Assembly (NCBI RefSeq): GCF_037975245.1
Contig: NC_092581.1
Coordinates: 16,369,303-16,433,302 of the forward strand
Origin: Apostichopus japonicus
Taxonomy: Eukaryota; Echinodermata; Holothuroidea; Aspidochirotida; Stichopodidae
Length of the DNA stretch: 64,000 nucleotides
Direction of reading: 5' to 3'
Each line of letters opens with the position of its first letter. Position 1 is the first letter of the stretch. Positions 50,001 to 60,600 of this stretch are shown in pieces. The notes below the pieces were generated by a model. The model saw nothing but the letters and a program-made list of their open reading frames with translations. It made no database searches and was not told the origin of the DNA. The position numbers and the translations under genes were made by a program.

Positions 50001-51544
50001 CCAAACTTTCAACATTGCCATTGCAACTCTATATCTCATTAATTAGTTTACATATGTGTTCAATTGACTGTTGATGCAGTTAATGTGAAAGAAGTATGAC
50101 AAACACCATAAGAAAGTATTCTGACATGTTTATTGTAAAGAGCCTGTTAAATTAATAGCCCAGGATAGCCATTGTAAACACCAGAATAGCCCACAAGAAA
50201 ACACATAGTTGGTCAAAAAGAACCCACAATGTCTAAAAGACATTGACACTTGCAAAACAAATATGTATTAATAGCACTAACAATCCTTGTTGTGTACAGT
50301 TATACATGACAGAGAACTCAGAATAGCAAAAAGCTGTAACATACATTATGAACATTTCCTAGATTTTAAATCTGGAAGACTACAGCAGAAAGTCTGTTAC
50401 TTTTTTGTTCATGCCAAGTTCTTGGAATTTATCCAAAGATGTGAAATATGTTGAACTGCTTAGTTTCAATATGAATTGTAACTGGGTGCAAGTAAAGCCA
50501 TTGTTATAAAATGCTTACGTGATTTCTCATTTAGTTCATAATTATTTATTTGAATATCTGACCAAGTTTCCTCTTACTCACAAATCAGGCTGAAGGTGCT
50601 GATGTCAAAGATGTGGTTGAAGCTAACATTACAGATGCTTACCTGACCAAGTTCTGGGCAATTAAACTGGCTACCAATGCTGCAATCACTGTACTTAGGG
50701 TTGATCAGGTAGGAGCCTACACAGCAACCTTCATGTCACATCATATGTGACTCATTCTGTTTTCATTGCGGGCTGAGAGAGGGCATTTTGGGGGAGCGGG
50801 GCATCAGTTGGGGAGTGGGGGATTAGATGGGGTGTGAGGCACCAGTTAGGGTGTGGGGCATCAGTTGGGAGTGGCATCAGTTGGGGGGTGGGGCATTAGT
50901 TGGGGAGTGGGGGAATCAGTTGGGGATTAGGGGAATCAGTTGGGGATTAGTTGGGGTGTGAGGCATTAGTTGGGGAGTGGGGCATCAGTTGGGGAGTGGG
51001 GCATTAGTTGGGGAGTGGGGCATTAGTTGGGGAGTGGGGCATTAGTTGGGGAGTGGGGGAATCAGTTGGGGATTAGGGGAATCAGTTGGGGATTAGTTGG
51101 GGTGTGAGGCATTAGTTGTGGGGTGGGGCATCAGTTGGGTTTGGTACAGACAAGAAATCAAACCTCTTCTGACTTGACCAGAAAGATTCATTGAAACAAT
51201 TTGTTTAAACCTATGGTGATGTTGATTAATTAATGGAGTGTAGTTATATAACCCTGCCATTAACTGATTTGTATTGCCAGGTTTTTACAAATATTACTGA
51301 AGATTGATATGTTTCATAGTTGATTCTTATACATAACTGCAAATGGTACACAGATAGTTAGACACTTAATAAACTCACCAGTTCATAGTATTGTGTTACG
51401 TACAGTACAGTGAGTGTTAATGTTAATAGTGTATCGTTTGTTTACTTTACTTTATTTTATTCCCAACAGATTATTATGGCCAAACAAGCTGGAGGACCAA
51501 GAGTCCCTAAGCAAGGGGCAGGTAATGACCCTGATGATGACTAG
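38086..51544 (+). CDS. CCT8: T-complex protein 1 subunit theta (chaperonin TRiC/CCT), 14 coding exons
   Basis: CCT8 is one of eight subunits of the cytosolic TRiC/CCT ring, which uses ATP to fold actin, tubulin and other proteins. The coding exons are 38086-38145, 39604-39774, 40805-40936, 41789-41858, 42902-43030, 43523-43584, 44332-44469, 45387-45458, 45937-46110, 46459-46546, 47307-47422, 48475-48711, 50589-50708 and 51470-51544. All have GT-AG boundaries and compatible phases, giving 547 residues (human 548). Group II chaperonin signatures are TTRSAYGPNGMNKM (residues 42-55), EVGDGTN (96-102, catalytic Asp), SKWDLRR in the apical domain, GAGATEIELAKQL and WAIKLATNAA. GAGATE replaces the human GGGATE, a tolerated difference. 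The end, RVDQIIMAKQAGGP, is near-identical to human. The gene looks intact. Its introns are unusual: the 3' ends of exons 9, 11 and 12 are duplicated into the following introns. Confidence 0.98.
42590..42852. repeat. Imperfect tandem duplication in CCT8 intron 4
   Basis: A block of about 130 bp containing CAAAACTTTCATCATAGAGG, TATCTACTC(T/C)AGTTAAGTT, ATATGAATATGG and TTATCTGGTAGGTGGTT occurs twice, with a third partial copy of the last segment between them. It ends about 50 bp before the acceptor of exon 5. Confidence 0.85.
44690..45230. repeat. Minisatellite in CCT8 intron 7 (~60-bp unit, ~9 copies)
   Basis: The unit is about 60 bp, built from ACACTTCAATCCCAAATACT, ACATATT(G/T)AATGCAATAAAG and GGTGCCCTTTGGTAAGG with variants. 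The copies are well conserved. They read as short spurious proteins on both strands. Confidence 0.9.
46161..46244 (+). pseudogene. Duplicated fragment of CCT8 exon 9 in intron 9
   Basis: These 84 bp repeat 46024-46107 of exon 9 with few changes (from TATAA...ATGGC through CCGCTTGATCAGAGCTACCG to TTCCCAGA). The copy lies 137 bp downstream, after the real donor. It lacks the donor itself, since homology stops a few bases before it, and has no acceptor in front, so it is probably not spliced in. Confidence 0.9.
46600..46640. repeat. Palindrome in CCT8 intron 10
   Basis: There is a perfect 24-bp palindrome at 46608-46631 (half-site TCATCTACCCAA), extended by imperfect pairing to ACCACAG on the left and TTGTGATGGT on the right. 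It would form a hairpin in RNA or a cruciform in DNA. Confidence 0.85.
47367..48360 (+). repeat. Exon-11-derived tandem array, 121-bp unit (7 copies plus 2 decayed)
   Basis: The first unit is the last ~56 bases of real exon 11 (GATGATGTGGAGAGGGCTGT ... AGCCTTACAAAG) plus the first ~65 bases of intron 11. The donor junction AAG|GTATCA recurs at exactly 121-bp spacing (AAGGTATC starting at 47420, 47541, 47662, 47783, 47904, 48025 and 48146). Two further shortened copies follow to about 48360. Every copy keeps the donor, but none has an acceptor. The open frames on the opposite strand are mere shadows of the repeat. Confidence 0.95.
48680..49262 (+). repeat. Exon-12-derived tandem array, 46-bp unit (~12 copies)
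   Basis: The unit is the last ~30 bases of exon 12 (GGCAACTCTAAAATTGGC, then GA(T)(A/G)TTGAG) plus GTATGTTGTTTCAGT from the intron start. The GGTATG junction recurs at 48711, 48755 and then every 46 bp (48801 to 49169), and ends in decayed copies near 49215 and 49258. Each unit contains a donor-like GTATGT and a TTTCAG just before the next copy, so each copy is bounded by both kinds of splice-like signal, but the spacer is only 14 bases. Confidence 0.95.
49263..50588. other. Rest of CCT8 intron 12, no further feature seen
   Basis: This is unique-looking AT-rich intron sequence before the acceptor of exon 13 (AAATCAG). No repeat boundary or RNA gene was recognised. Confidence 0.5.
50775..51140. 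repeat. G-rich minisatellite in CCT8 intron 13
   Basis: It consists of short units based on GGGGCATCAGTTGGGGAGTG and GGGGCATTAGTTGGGGAGTG, irregularly arranged over about 365 bp. The sense strand has closely spaced GGGG runs, which could favour quadruplexes in the transcript or DNA. Confidence 0.9.
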
Positions 51545-52040
51545 GGTTATCCCCTCCCACCACCCCCACTCCCTCTTCAGGGATGATACCAATTTCTCAG
51601 TGTCTTTGTGTGCAGCCATAGCTCGCTCACTGTGCAGTAAAGCAGCCTGGACAGCCTAAAAAAGACTCTGGCTCCCCAGATGGAAACTTACCAAAATATT
51701 TGATGTTCCAGTTAGGGTGAGATGTCACAGACAAAGAAAAGAGGCAGTTTGATTCTTTCAACTTTCCTTCTCTTTATTGTTGTAAGAACTTAAGCAAGTA
51801 AACATTTCCCCAGCCTTTGTACCATTGTGTGTTAGACCGATCTAGTCATACACAGTGTGACTCACAGCATTGTTGCTGTTTTCCCTACAATTCCAGTTAA
51901 TTTAATAATTTCACATAGTGAAAGATGATATTGTACAATATTCATTGAAGGTTACAGTTCCTCCAGTGGTAAAGGTTTATGAGCTGACCGTCTATTGATG
52001 TCTAGCAATCATGTCAGTATTGTTCCCCAGTAGATCATAT

Positions 52041-52345
52041 GAGAGCATGGTGGTCAATTGGCTAAGGCGTCGGACTCGTGATCCAAGGATTGCTGGTTTG
52101 ATTCATGCCTAGTTCATTACGTTGTGTCCTTGGGCAAGATGCTTTATCTCACTTGCCTCTCTCCACCCAGGGGTTAAGTGGGTACCTGTGAGGTAACTTG
52201 TCATTGGGCGCAGTATATACTGCTGCCGACTGGAGGGATTGTCTCTGGGACAGGTTATCATTGACCAGGGGTAATATAACGTCTGTAAAGCGCTTTGAGA
52301 CCTATCGCTGGTATAAAGCGCTATATAAAAAGCAAATATTATATA
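52041..52345 (+). mobile_element. tRNA-derived SINE in the CCT8 3' UTR region
   Basis: The head reads GAGCATGGTGGTCAATTGGC (box A) and GGTTTGATTC (degenerate box B). The body has GTTGTGTCCTTGGGCAAG and CTCTCCACCCAGGGG. The tail is GTAAAGCGCTTTGAGACC then TAAAGCGCTATATAAA. The head and first body part match the SINE at 13868-14249. It sits between the CCT8 stop (51544) and the AATAAA at 53070, in sense orientation, so it is probably part of the mRNA. Confidence 0.85.
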
Positions 52346-53069
52346 ACCATACCATGTAATACTATCATTAAATCCATGAAGCTGCTGGATCTTTCACTTC
52401 TTAAAACATTGAAGAACTTCATAATGGAGACATTCATTTAATGGAGTACATCATTGTGTAAAATGTCTTTATATTTCTCTGATCTTATAATTAATCTAAC
52501 TCAATACTTGCAAAGTGTTGATTGCCAAACCATAAGTAGGGAGGATCGTCTGTAAAATGCACATCAAAAATGTTGCAAGTAGAAGCGTTTAGGGTAGTTT
52601 TACGAAAGATTTCCGAAGTTGTTTCAGAGATTCCATTTGTCCATATTGTTGAAAAAAAGGAAAATCTCTCTGCATAGCAAAACTTTTCTCAATATGAACT
52701 TTGCCAAGCTGTCACTTACAAAATTGCTCATTCAGAAATGGTTGAAAAACAGCTGCTATTGAAAATTAGACTTGTTATGCCAAGTGCATTTCTTTTCTAA
52801 GACCTTTTACTTTGGTTTATGTATACATAGACCACAAACGGACAAATTTGTTGGGTAATTTAATGTGCAGGCTATTTGTTAAGTAGTGTAATGTGAAACT
52901 AATGAAAATTGAGACACTCTTTGATCGGAATTCATGCTAATGTGTCGTCAGTGATAGTACCAGCTTTTTTTACTTTATAATGTTTCATGATATCAAAGCA
53001 AATGTGATTGTTGTGGTCTATTTTCTTTTTACTAGTGTGGTAATTATTGAAATGTTGATGTCTTGTTGA

Positions 53070-53075
53070 AATAAA
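53070..53075 (+). terminator. Candidate poly(A) signal of CCT8
   Basis: AATAAA in GAAATAAAGCATGTTTG lies about 1.5 kb after the stop codon and is followed by T- and G-containing sequence. It is the clearest canonical signal after the gene. An earlier ATTAAA near 52369 is an alternative. Confidence 0.55.
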
Positions 53076-53217
53076 GCATGTTTGAAATACATCGAAAACA
53101 TGACGTTTTGCAGCAAACTTTTGTCCTTATTTCTTAAAATTTCTAGGGAAGTCGTAGAGGACACTCGGTAGTTAACCATTTGTGGTAAAATTTCCTAAAC
53201 AATTGAAATACAAGTGT

Positions 53218-53514
53218 TCTGCCACCAGGCCCGTAGCCAAGGGGGGGGGGTGAAGGGGGCAGCTGCCCCCCCTTGAGCATATTTTGTTTATTTTTTATTT
53301 CAAAAGAGAAAATGCTAAGATGCAACTGACAAGGCCTGGGAAGTGCCATTTCAAGCGATTTTGGAGGCATTTTCAGCCAAAATTTTCTTGTACGCTTCGC
53401 ACCAACCATGGTGGCCCTACGCTTAGATAGTTTGCAATGCCGTATCTACGGCTCTGATAGTTTGCCTACAATTCCCTCCCTTGGCAAATTCCTCGCTACG
53501 TGCCTGTCTGCCAC
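53218..53514. mobile_element. hAT-like MITE with perfect 8-bp target duplication
   Basis: The element is 53226-53506 (281 bp), flanked by identical TCTGCCAC at 53218-53225 and 53507-53514. The ends are inverted repeats: CAGGCCCGTAGCCAAG at the left and, on the other strand, CAGGCACGTAGCGAG at the right. CAGG ends with an 8-bp duplication are the mark of hAT transposons. There is no transposase frame, so it is non-autonomous. It lies about 150 bp beyond the CCT8 poly(A) signal. Confidence 0.9.
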
Positions 53515-54136
53515 ATCGTAGGCAAGGATCAATAGGGGGGCAGCTAATGTCAAAAATCCTAGAGTGTGACCTCTACATCTGTTGGCAATAGGTATATGTA
53601 TATGTAGAAATATATAATGTTGGTATGACATGATTCAATGAAAGACAAACTGATTGCAGACCTATAAATGTATCTCTGTCAAGGCTGACATTTAGATTGG
53701 TACATGGAGTGCTACTTAAGCAGCTTTTTGCATTTTGTTGCTGTTTTCCCACCCTTTTGATATGTCCATCAGTTTTTTACATGTGTTCATCACAAAACAA
53801 CAAACTAAGATATTAGCCAAGTTTTCCCTGCGAAGAGCACTTAATTGGCGAGTAATAAAAGAATCCTGACAAATTCTCACTTATAATTAATCGCATTTCA
53901 GTTCCCCAAATCCACTAGTTTGAATTCAACCAATCAGTGAATAGCTAATATGTTTATTTATGAGCGGTTGCTTAAAACATTCATTAACAACAATCTGAAA
54001 AAGTTGCGTAGGTAGCACAGCCATACATAATGTACACAAACAAAGCATGGTGGTGTAGTACCTTTTGGTGTACTGGGTTGCTTGCGACGCCGGCAAAGTG
54101 AAAATTATTTACCTCCTTCAATGACGTTCATAGAAT

Positions 54137-54503
54137 TTAAAGGCAGTGAAGGCTCGCGTACAAAGAAACGTCTCCATGCCGGTAATCTGACCTAGTTTCG
54201 AATGAGGTGTAACAGAAGTGTTAAACACCACCATCGATCCCAGAAAATACACACACAGCTTGCTACCGTCGGTAATTAGACACTAGTGTACAGTCAATTC
54301 CCTCCAGCTACGGTCAATACCCACAGCACAGTGAACATAGCAGCGATGGACATCTCAGTTCAAGATGAAAGATAACACGTTATCATGTTTCATTACTGTC
54401 TGCATTTTGCAGCGACATGGAAAAAACTTCACTTGCGAGCAACTGAAAGTTAACTTTTTCAGAGGGCTGCACGCGGTTTGGGGCGAGTTTTCAATGCCTT
54501 TAA
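54137..54503 (+). mobile_element. TTAAAGGC-family DNA element, most complete copy
   Basis: The left end TTAAAGGCAGTGAAGGCTCG and the right end (other strand) TTAAAGGCATTGAAAACTCG are 20-bp inverted repeats with three or four mismatches. The interior of about 330 bp matches the copies at 36677-36995 and 57308-57695 but has no open frame. TTAA at both ends may be part of the target, as in piggyBac-like elements, but the boundaries cannot be fixed from one locus. Confidence 0.85.
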
Positions 54504-54612
54504 ATATATGATGGGCGGGGTTTATTGTGGTCCTAACGGAAAAGATCTTTGAAAAAAACAGCGCTCAGAGTTGTAAACTTTTCAATTTTTATTCCTGTCC
54601 TGCTTCTCTCTC

Positions 54613-55035
54613 CATGCCTTAGACTGACATTGTTACATGTAGTGCTACTTTACGTCCACATTGATCATTGTCCTCCTGTCCATGCCATAGACTGAGATTG
54701 TTACATGGGGTGCTGCTTAATGTACACATTGATTGTGTTGTCCTCCTGTCCATCCCTAAGACTGAGATTGTTACATGGAGTGCTACTTAATGTCCACATT
54801 GATTGTATTGTCCTCTTGACCATGCCTAAGACTGAGATTGTTATATGGAATGCTACTTTACGTCCACATTGATTGTGTTGTCCTCCTGTCCATGCCTTAG
54901 ACTGACATTGTTACATGTAGTGCTACTTTACGTCCACATTGATCATTGTCCTCCTGTCCATGCCCTAGACTGACATAGTTACATGGAGTGCTACTTCACG
55001 TCTACATTGGTCGTTGTCCTAATGTCCATGACTAA
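54613..55035. repeat. Minisatellite, ~70-bp unit, 6 copies
   Basis: The unit is about 66-70 bp, built from CCATGCCTTAGACTGACATT, GTTACATGTAGTGCTACTTT and ACGTCCACATTGATCATTGT. Copies start near 54613, 54681, 54751, 54821, 54891, 54959 and a partial one at 55025. A single diverged relative (TTGGTACATGGAGTGCTACTT) is near 53698. Confidence 0.9.
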
Positions 55036-55749
55036 GAATGGAGAAGCTGATGATTTGACAGTAATGAGTCGTGACTCGCTTCAGAAGATTTCCGTAGTGA
55101 AGCGACTTCGTCAATCACTACTGGAGTCCAGAAAGTCACTGACAGTGACCTCAAATCAGGTGACCCATTATAACGCTGGGTGTTTGATGCCACGGCAGAA
55201 GTTGGTTTCGAATCTGACAAGCTGACCTAAAGGTATATGTACTACCCTTATTATTGCAGTGACTATCAGCCTCTCAGTGTTTATTAATCTATAAAACAAG
55301 CGACAAAGAAATATAACCTGCACTGGTGTGGAAGTTACTTAAAATGGTCTTATATTTCAAAACGGAGTCATTAACGTGATCCTCTCAAACTAATCGTTAA
55401 CTCAAGAAATCAATCAGTAGTATTTTTCGTAGAATGGCCTACACCGACCCCCTCTCTTTTATAAATTATAATGTTCACAGTCCGGCATGACGTCAGGGGG
55501 ACAGAGAGTTACCAACCTGGCCATAGGGGGCCAGGAACATATGGGAGAGTACAAAAAAGGAAGTCGGTGACTTAATTGTTTCGCAAGATAGAAAGCAACA
55601 CGTATGCATAATTAAAGGACCGCGCATGAGCGTGGCCAACAAAAATGGAATGTAGTGGGTGTTGGCAAAATGTTTACGATGCATTAAGAGTTCACAGTTT
55701 GTATTCAACAGAATAGTGATCTTGAAATATATCCTTTCTCGGTTCAGTT

Positions 55750-56235
55750 TTAAATCTTGCAAATAAATCTAAATCCTGCCCCGTTATAACACTGCGTATC
55801 GTCCCATCCGAGCAGATTTCCTGGTCTTGCTGATAAGAATACACAATTTCCGGTTTCCCAAGTTGGATAACCTTTTCTGTAAGAGATGAAATCCACTGGT
55901 GTATTGTCAGTCCACTTGGGGTTTAGGGGGTCCCCATCGTCAACGTGAAGTCCTGTCCAGACGTTTTTTTCTCCCCATTTATCATGTATTTCATTGATCA
56001 GAAATTCTTGTTCCAATATACTATGGATTGAAACTAAATGACTTTCACCACAGTTATCTCTGGACTGGTCTTGACAAATGGTCTCAGCTTCGTGGAATTC
56101 TCGAGCCCAAGAAACGAGTAAATAACAGTGGCCGTTGAAATGCTTCCAACCAGGAGGACAGTGTCTCTGAAGACATGACGTGACACGTGACGTCAATATC
56201 AGTAGAAGAAATGTCGCCTCTTGGAGCCACTGCAT
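55750..56235 (-). CDS. Secreted C-type lectin domain protein, single exon
   Basis: This is a 161-residue protein with a signal peptide (hydrophobic FLLLILT at 9-15, cleavage probably near 20-23) followed by one C-type lectin domain. It has the long-form first disulfide pair (C26, C37), C54, C131, C149 and C159, with an extra pair candidate at C21 and C62. Family landmarks are GWKHFNGHCYLL, HLVSIHS, WTGLHVDD, KWTDNTPVDF, GNCVFLS, GWDDTQC and a final FICKI. The usual sugar-specifying EPN or QPD triplet before the WND site is replaced by YPT (123-125), while WDD (144-146) keeps acidic calcium-site residues, so sugar specificity cannot be assigned. Such proteins are typically secreted, immune or matrix lectins in echinoderms. 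No intron interrupts the domain, but the ATG follows an acceptor-like TTTTAG, so a 5' UTR exon is possible. It is flanked by inverted copies of one transposon family. Confidence 0.93.
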   Translation of the reverse strand: MQWLQEATFLLLILTSRVTSCLQRHCPPGWKHFNGHCYLLVSWAREFHEAETICQDQSRDNCGESHLVSIHSILEQEFLINEIHDKWGEKNVWTGLHVDDGDPLNPKWTDNTPVDFISYRKGYPTWETGNCVFLSARPGNLLGWDDTQCYNGAGFRFICKI

Positions 56236-57307
56236 TCTAAAATGTGTATGAACGTATTTACATCAATTCGAAGAAATAAATTGGCGCAAAGTTGGGAAAT
56301 GAGCGATGTGGTAAAAGCTGCAACAAAGTCTACTGTTGTTATCTTCGTTTCATCTTCTTGGTAATAACTCAGTTGCAATTTACTATGTCTAGCTACTAGG
56401 CCTCTGCATTTGTTCTCTTCAAACGTTCAAAAAACCCAAGGAATTTGTCGAAAGATGAAGGCTTACTGGATGAAAACTGGGCTTAAAATCTTGGATTCAA
56501 CATCGCTTCTTTAACGTTCGTTTCGTGTGCAAATGTCGCTCTCGAATGCAGTAGCCTATTATAGACGAAAGATAACCCCATAGGAATAAACTGGTTTCCA
56601 AACCGGTAAATATATAAATATTTAAATAAATTTGTAGAAAACAATGTTTCCATTACACCAACGTAAAGTGTTATCGATTCAGGCGCGAACTAGTTCGTGT
56701 CTGTCTTAAATGGATGTTTTTGAAACTTTCTCTAGGCGTAAGACAAAGAAAGAGGCTGCAGCCACAGTAGGCATGCGCAGGTATCATATTAAAATGGATG
56801 CGTTGTATAAGAACGGTAAAATCTTTCTCAAAGATATAGTTACTGATGTACGTGCTCCATTTGATAGATTGATTGATTTCCCTTCAGTCAATAATTGCAA
56901 TGTGTCTTAATTAGAACGCAAATCAGAAATCGGTGTAGGTTGAATAGCAGTTAGCGATTGTTAGTCGAGTTGGTTGACAGAAACGATGGAAATCGATGTA
57001 ACATGATAAAAGTTCTGTGTATTCGAAGTTATTGTAAAATTGATATTATATGACTTAAGGAAAAACAAGCCAAACCATCGTCGTTGGCCTATATAGAGAA
57101 TTGTGATGAAATAATTCTCTCCAAACCGTTAAGAACAAAAAACCTTTTACAATTTGAGAGATAGACCTGTTACCATTTCCTCACACCCTGAAGTCGATGA
57201 TTTTGGAGCTTGAGGCTCCAAAAGCAGCTCCTTTTGGGGGAGGGGAGGGGGCGGGGGTACTGAGACAAAGGGCTATTATCTATCTAGTCATCCTATGACA
57301 TTGTGCT

Positions 57308-57695
57308 TTAAAGGCATTGAAGACTCGCCCAAACCGCGTGCGGCCATCTGAAAAAGTTAACTTTCCGTTGCTTGCGAGTGACGTTTTGTTCGTGTCGCTA
57401 CAAAATGCAGACAGTAATGAAACGTGATACCTTGTTATCTTGATACCTTGTTATCTTTAGCTGGACCTGAGATGTCCATCGCTGTATAGTTTGTACACTA
57501 TGCTGTGGGTATTGACCGCAGCTGTATGTACTGACTGTAGACTAGTGTCTAATTACCGATGGTAGCAAACTGTGTGTGTGTTTTTTGGGGGATCGATGGT
57601 GGTGTCTAACACTTCTGTTACACCTCAATCGAAACTAGGTCAGATTACCGGCATTAGACGTTTCTTTTTGCGCGCGTCTTCACACCCTTTTATAA
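57308..57695 (-). mobile_element. TTAAAGGC-family DNA element, inverted copy
   Basis: It is the reverse complement of the 54137-54503 copy. It begins TTAAAGGCATTGAAGACTCG at 57308 and keeps CTAATTACCGATGGTAGC, ATCGATGGTGGTGTCTAACA, ACTTCTGTTACACCTC and AGACGTTTCTTT in reverse order. The far end, near 57695, is degraded. A short local duplication (GATACCTTGTTATCTT) lies near 57426-57457. Confidence 0.85.
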
Positions 57696-60600
57696 GGCTT
57701 GGCAGAACGTCTAACTTTGCAATTGATTTGTGTATGATCCATTATCATATTAAACGCAGTTCTGGACAGAGTAATTAAAATGTTTACACTGCCATGCCAC
57801 GTCCGTGTCTCTTGGGGTCACAGAAAATCACCTTTCTAATGGACCGGTGAAATCACTGTAGCAATAGTAACTGCAGCAGGTTAATGCTACGTCTTAATGT
57901 ATAAAAAAATCTTTCTAAACCTGTTTAACTTTACTTAAATTGTGCGAAAGCAGAACTACATTACTTGGCCTATCTGTATAGTATTATATAGGGCTCATGT
58001 ATGGTGTAAGATGGATACACATCAGGCACGTATCAATATGAAACCAATCCAAGTTTTACTGTGTAGTTATCCACTTTACAAGACTTTGAGACTGACATCT
58101 ACTGACCTCAAATGAACTCTGACCTTCACAGAAAGTACAAAAGGACTTGATCCAAATAAGGTGGATCCACATATCAAGTATCTAGTAAAAACAAGCTTTA
58201 CTTTTGGAGTTATCATGTATAGGCTACAAGGTTTTCAGATTTTGACGTTTGGTAGCCTAAAATGACCTTTGAACCTTTGCAGAAAACGACAGGGTTCTAT
58301 TACTCAATATGGTGCATTCACACACCAAATATAAGGTAGCATACGCCCATTAAAAGCCCCATTGACTTACACACTAAATCACAAAAGTAATGTGGTCTCT
58401 AAGTCTAGATAGAAGTTTTCACTAGCTAAACGCTACCAATCACCGGATAGCTGACAAGTTGGCCTTTCATGGCACCATCAATTTTCCGTATCATGACCAT
58501 GTAGATTTTTTTGCTATTCGAGCCAGAAGTTTTCGTCACTTGTAAACAAACCTCTTCACTCAGTGGTAAACAAATTTCCTACGCTGCTCCTGGGAGGCCT
58601 AAAGGGGTCTCAAATTGCCTCAATTGACCCAATTTTCTCACCACATGTACTTCCATTCATGCTCTTCAACATGCAAGCCACAAAAAAGCTAGATTATGAT
58701 TGATAACAGGTCACAAAAGATGTTCTCCTGCTGCTTTTTGGCACTTTTCCTGAAACAGGAGAACAATCGAGCGGATTGATATAGACTCTAATAGGAGTAT
58801 GCCACCATAAAGTGCACCCAGCCTATTGTTTTTTTAGTGATCGTGTTTGCAAGACGTCATGCGCACCCACACGCGCACGGGGGGTATTTTACATTCACCT
58901 CGAGGATCCTATTGTGTTTCATTGTTTTACTGCAGTGAATCAATAATCAAATCTTCGACGTAAAATATTATACAATGACTGTGACTGATATGACAAACCA
59001 ACTGTCGATTTATCCATTTTCCTTCAGACGAGTCAAATACTATTTCAACATGTCCTAAAGATATGGAAACTCAGAAATCAGATCGAAAACCGTTATCGAT
59101 TGTTAGTTACACTAGTTACACAGACACAATGCGTTGAAAATCAAATTAGTTATTGACCAAAACTCTGTTTATTAGAAATTACTTTAAAAGTGAGAACATA
59201 TGTTTAAAGCACACAAGAGTAAAAACCTTCTATGCAAATTTGTTTGTTGAAGAAGTATGTAGTCAGAGAAAGTGATGACTTGAATGAGGAAATGACTTCT
59301 GGAGTTATCTTGGAACACGCGGGATCCCGTGTAATTGAAGAGGGAAGGTCAAAGAGGTCAACTCACGTGACGGTTGAGTTGCCACCCAGTTTTTTTTTTT
59401 TAATTAAATATATATTCTGCTTTGCCTTAAAAAAAAGATTCATAGATATTAACCAGAGTGCACCAAGGTCAAAATAGAAAAGAAAATTCTTCGAATTGTT
59501 CTAGTTTTCATCAGTTTATTGTATCAGTTTGTGATGAATATTCACAAGACTGGCCTACGTGAGTTTTATCCTTACACAACTGACTTAATCACCCCATTTT
59601 ATTCCTATATTTTATCATATATTTTTTAATTTTTTTATCATATTATTATTCTTAGAGTGGAAAAATAAAGAAATGATGTGGAATAAAGAAAACAAACCAG
59701 ACTCGTTTGATCACAGAGAATAGCCAAGTAATTTTCTACAGACAACAGACGTGTCTTACACAAATACCTGTGCAGACAAAAGACGGGTCTTACATAGTTT
59801 AAGTTCATACAAATAATACCTGTGCAGACAACAGACCTGTCTTCCATTGATTAAAGTCCATACACAAATAATTGTGCGTAATATTCACCTGGGTATTTCT
59901 CTGTTTCTATACTGTATAAAAGCTTCAACAGATTTATCTCATTTTAAGCAAGAAAACGTGGTCGTTTTGTTTCCCTCTTTACATGAGTTTGTTTGATTAT
60001 AAATCTTCATCTTGGTTTTCGTTCGGGTGTTTTTTTCTCCTTCTCGGCAGTAGCTTTCGTTAAATATATCTTTCTTTTTCAAATGCCATCATAATGTCAC
60101 ATTTATCTTTGTTTCAAATACACTTGTTATGTGTGTTTTAGTATAGTCATATAGCAATAGAAATTTCAACATGAATGCTTGTAAAATGTAAAGAGACAAT
60201 AGCTTATCAGTTACGAATATTCTGAAACAAGAAAACATCATCAATAACAAATAATGACAAATACTAAATGGTACTATTACGAGACCTATTGATTTGTTTG
60301 CTATCCAGAACATGGGACAAATAAACACCATGGTATCAAGCATCAATGGCAACATATTAAATGGTACTTTTAAAAGCCCTTTTACTTATTTTGCCATCCA
60401 GCACAAGGAACAAATAAAACAGCTTATTTTGACAAAAGTTATGACCACCTTGCAAATATCAACATAAGCGTCAAAGCGTCGTTCCTGCAAGTTGTTTGGA
60501 CTCTACAGTGTAATAAGTGACGTTAGCTTATAATAAGACGATAATGGAAGCCATTAAAGGTTTATAATGACCATTAGCTCATTACACAGTGGTATTAATG

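Noticed and set aside
56710-56910. 66-codon plus-strand frame with Lys-rich start
   Set aside because: It has no recognisable domain, no splice or promoter support, and a length expected by chance.
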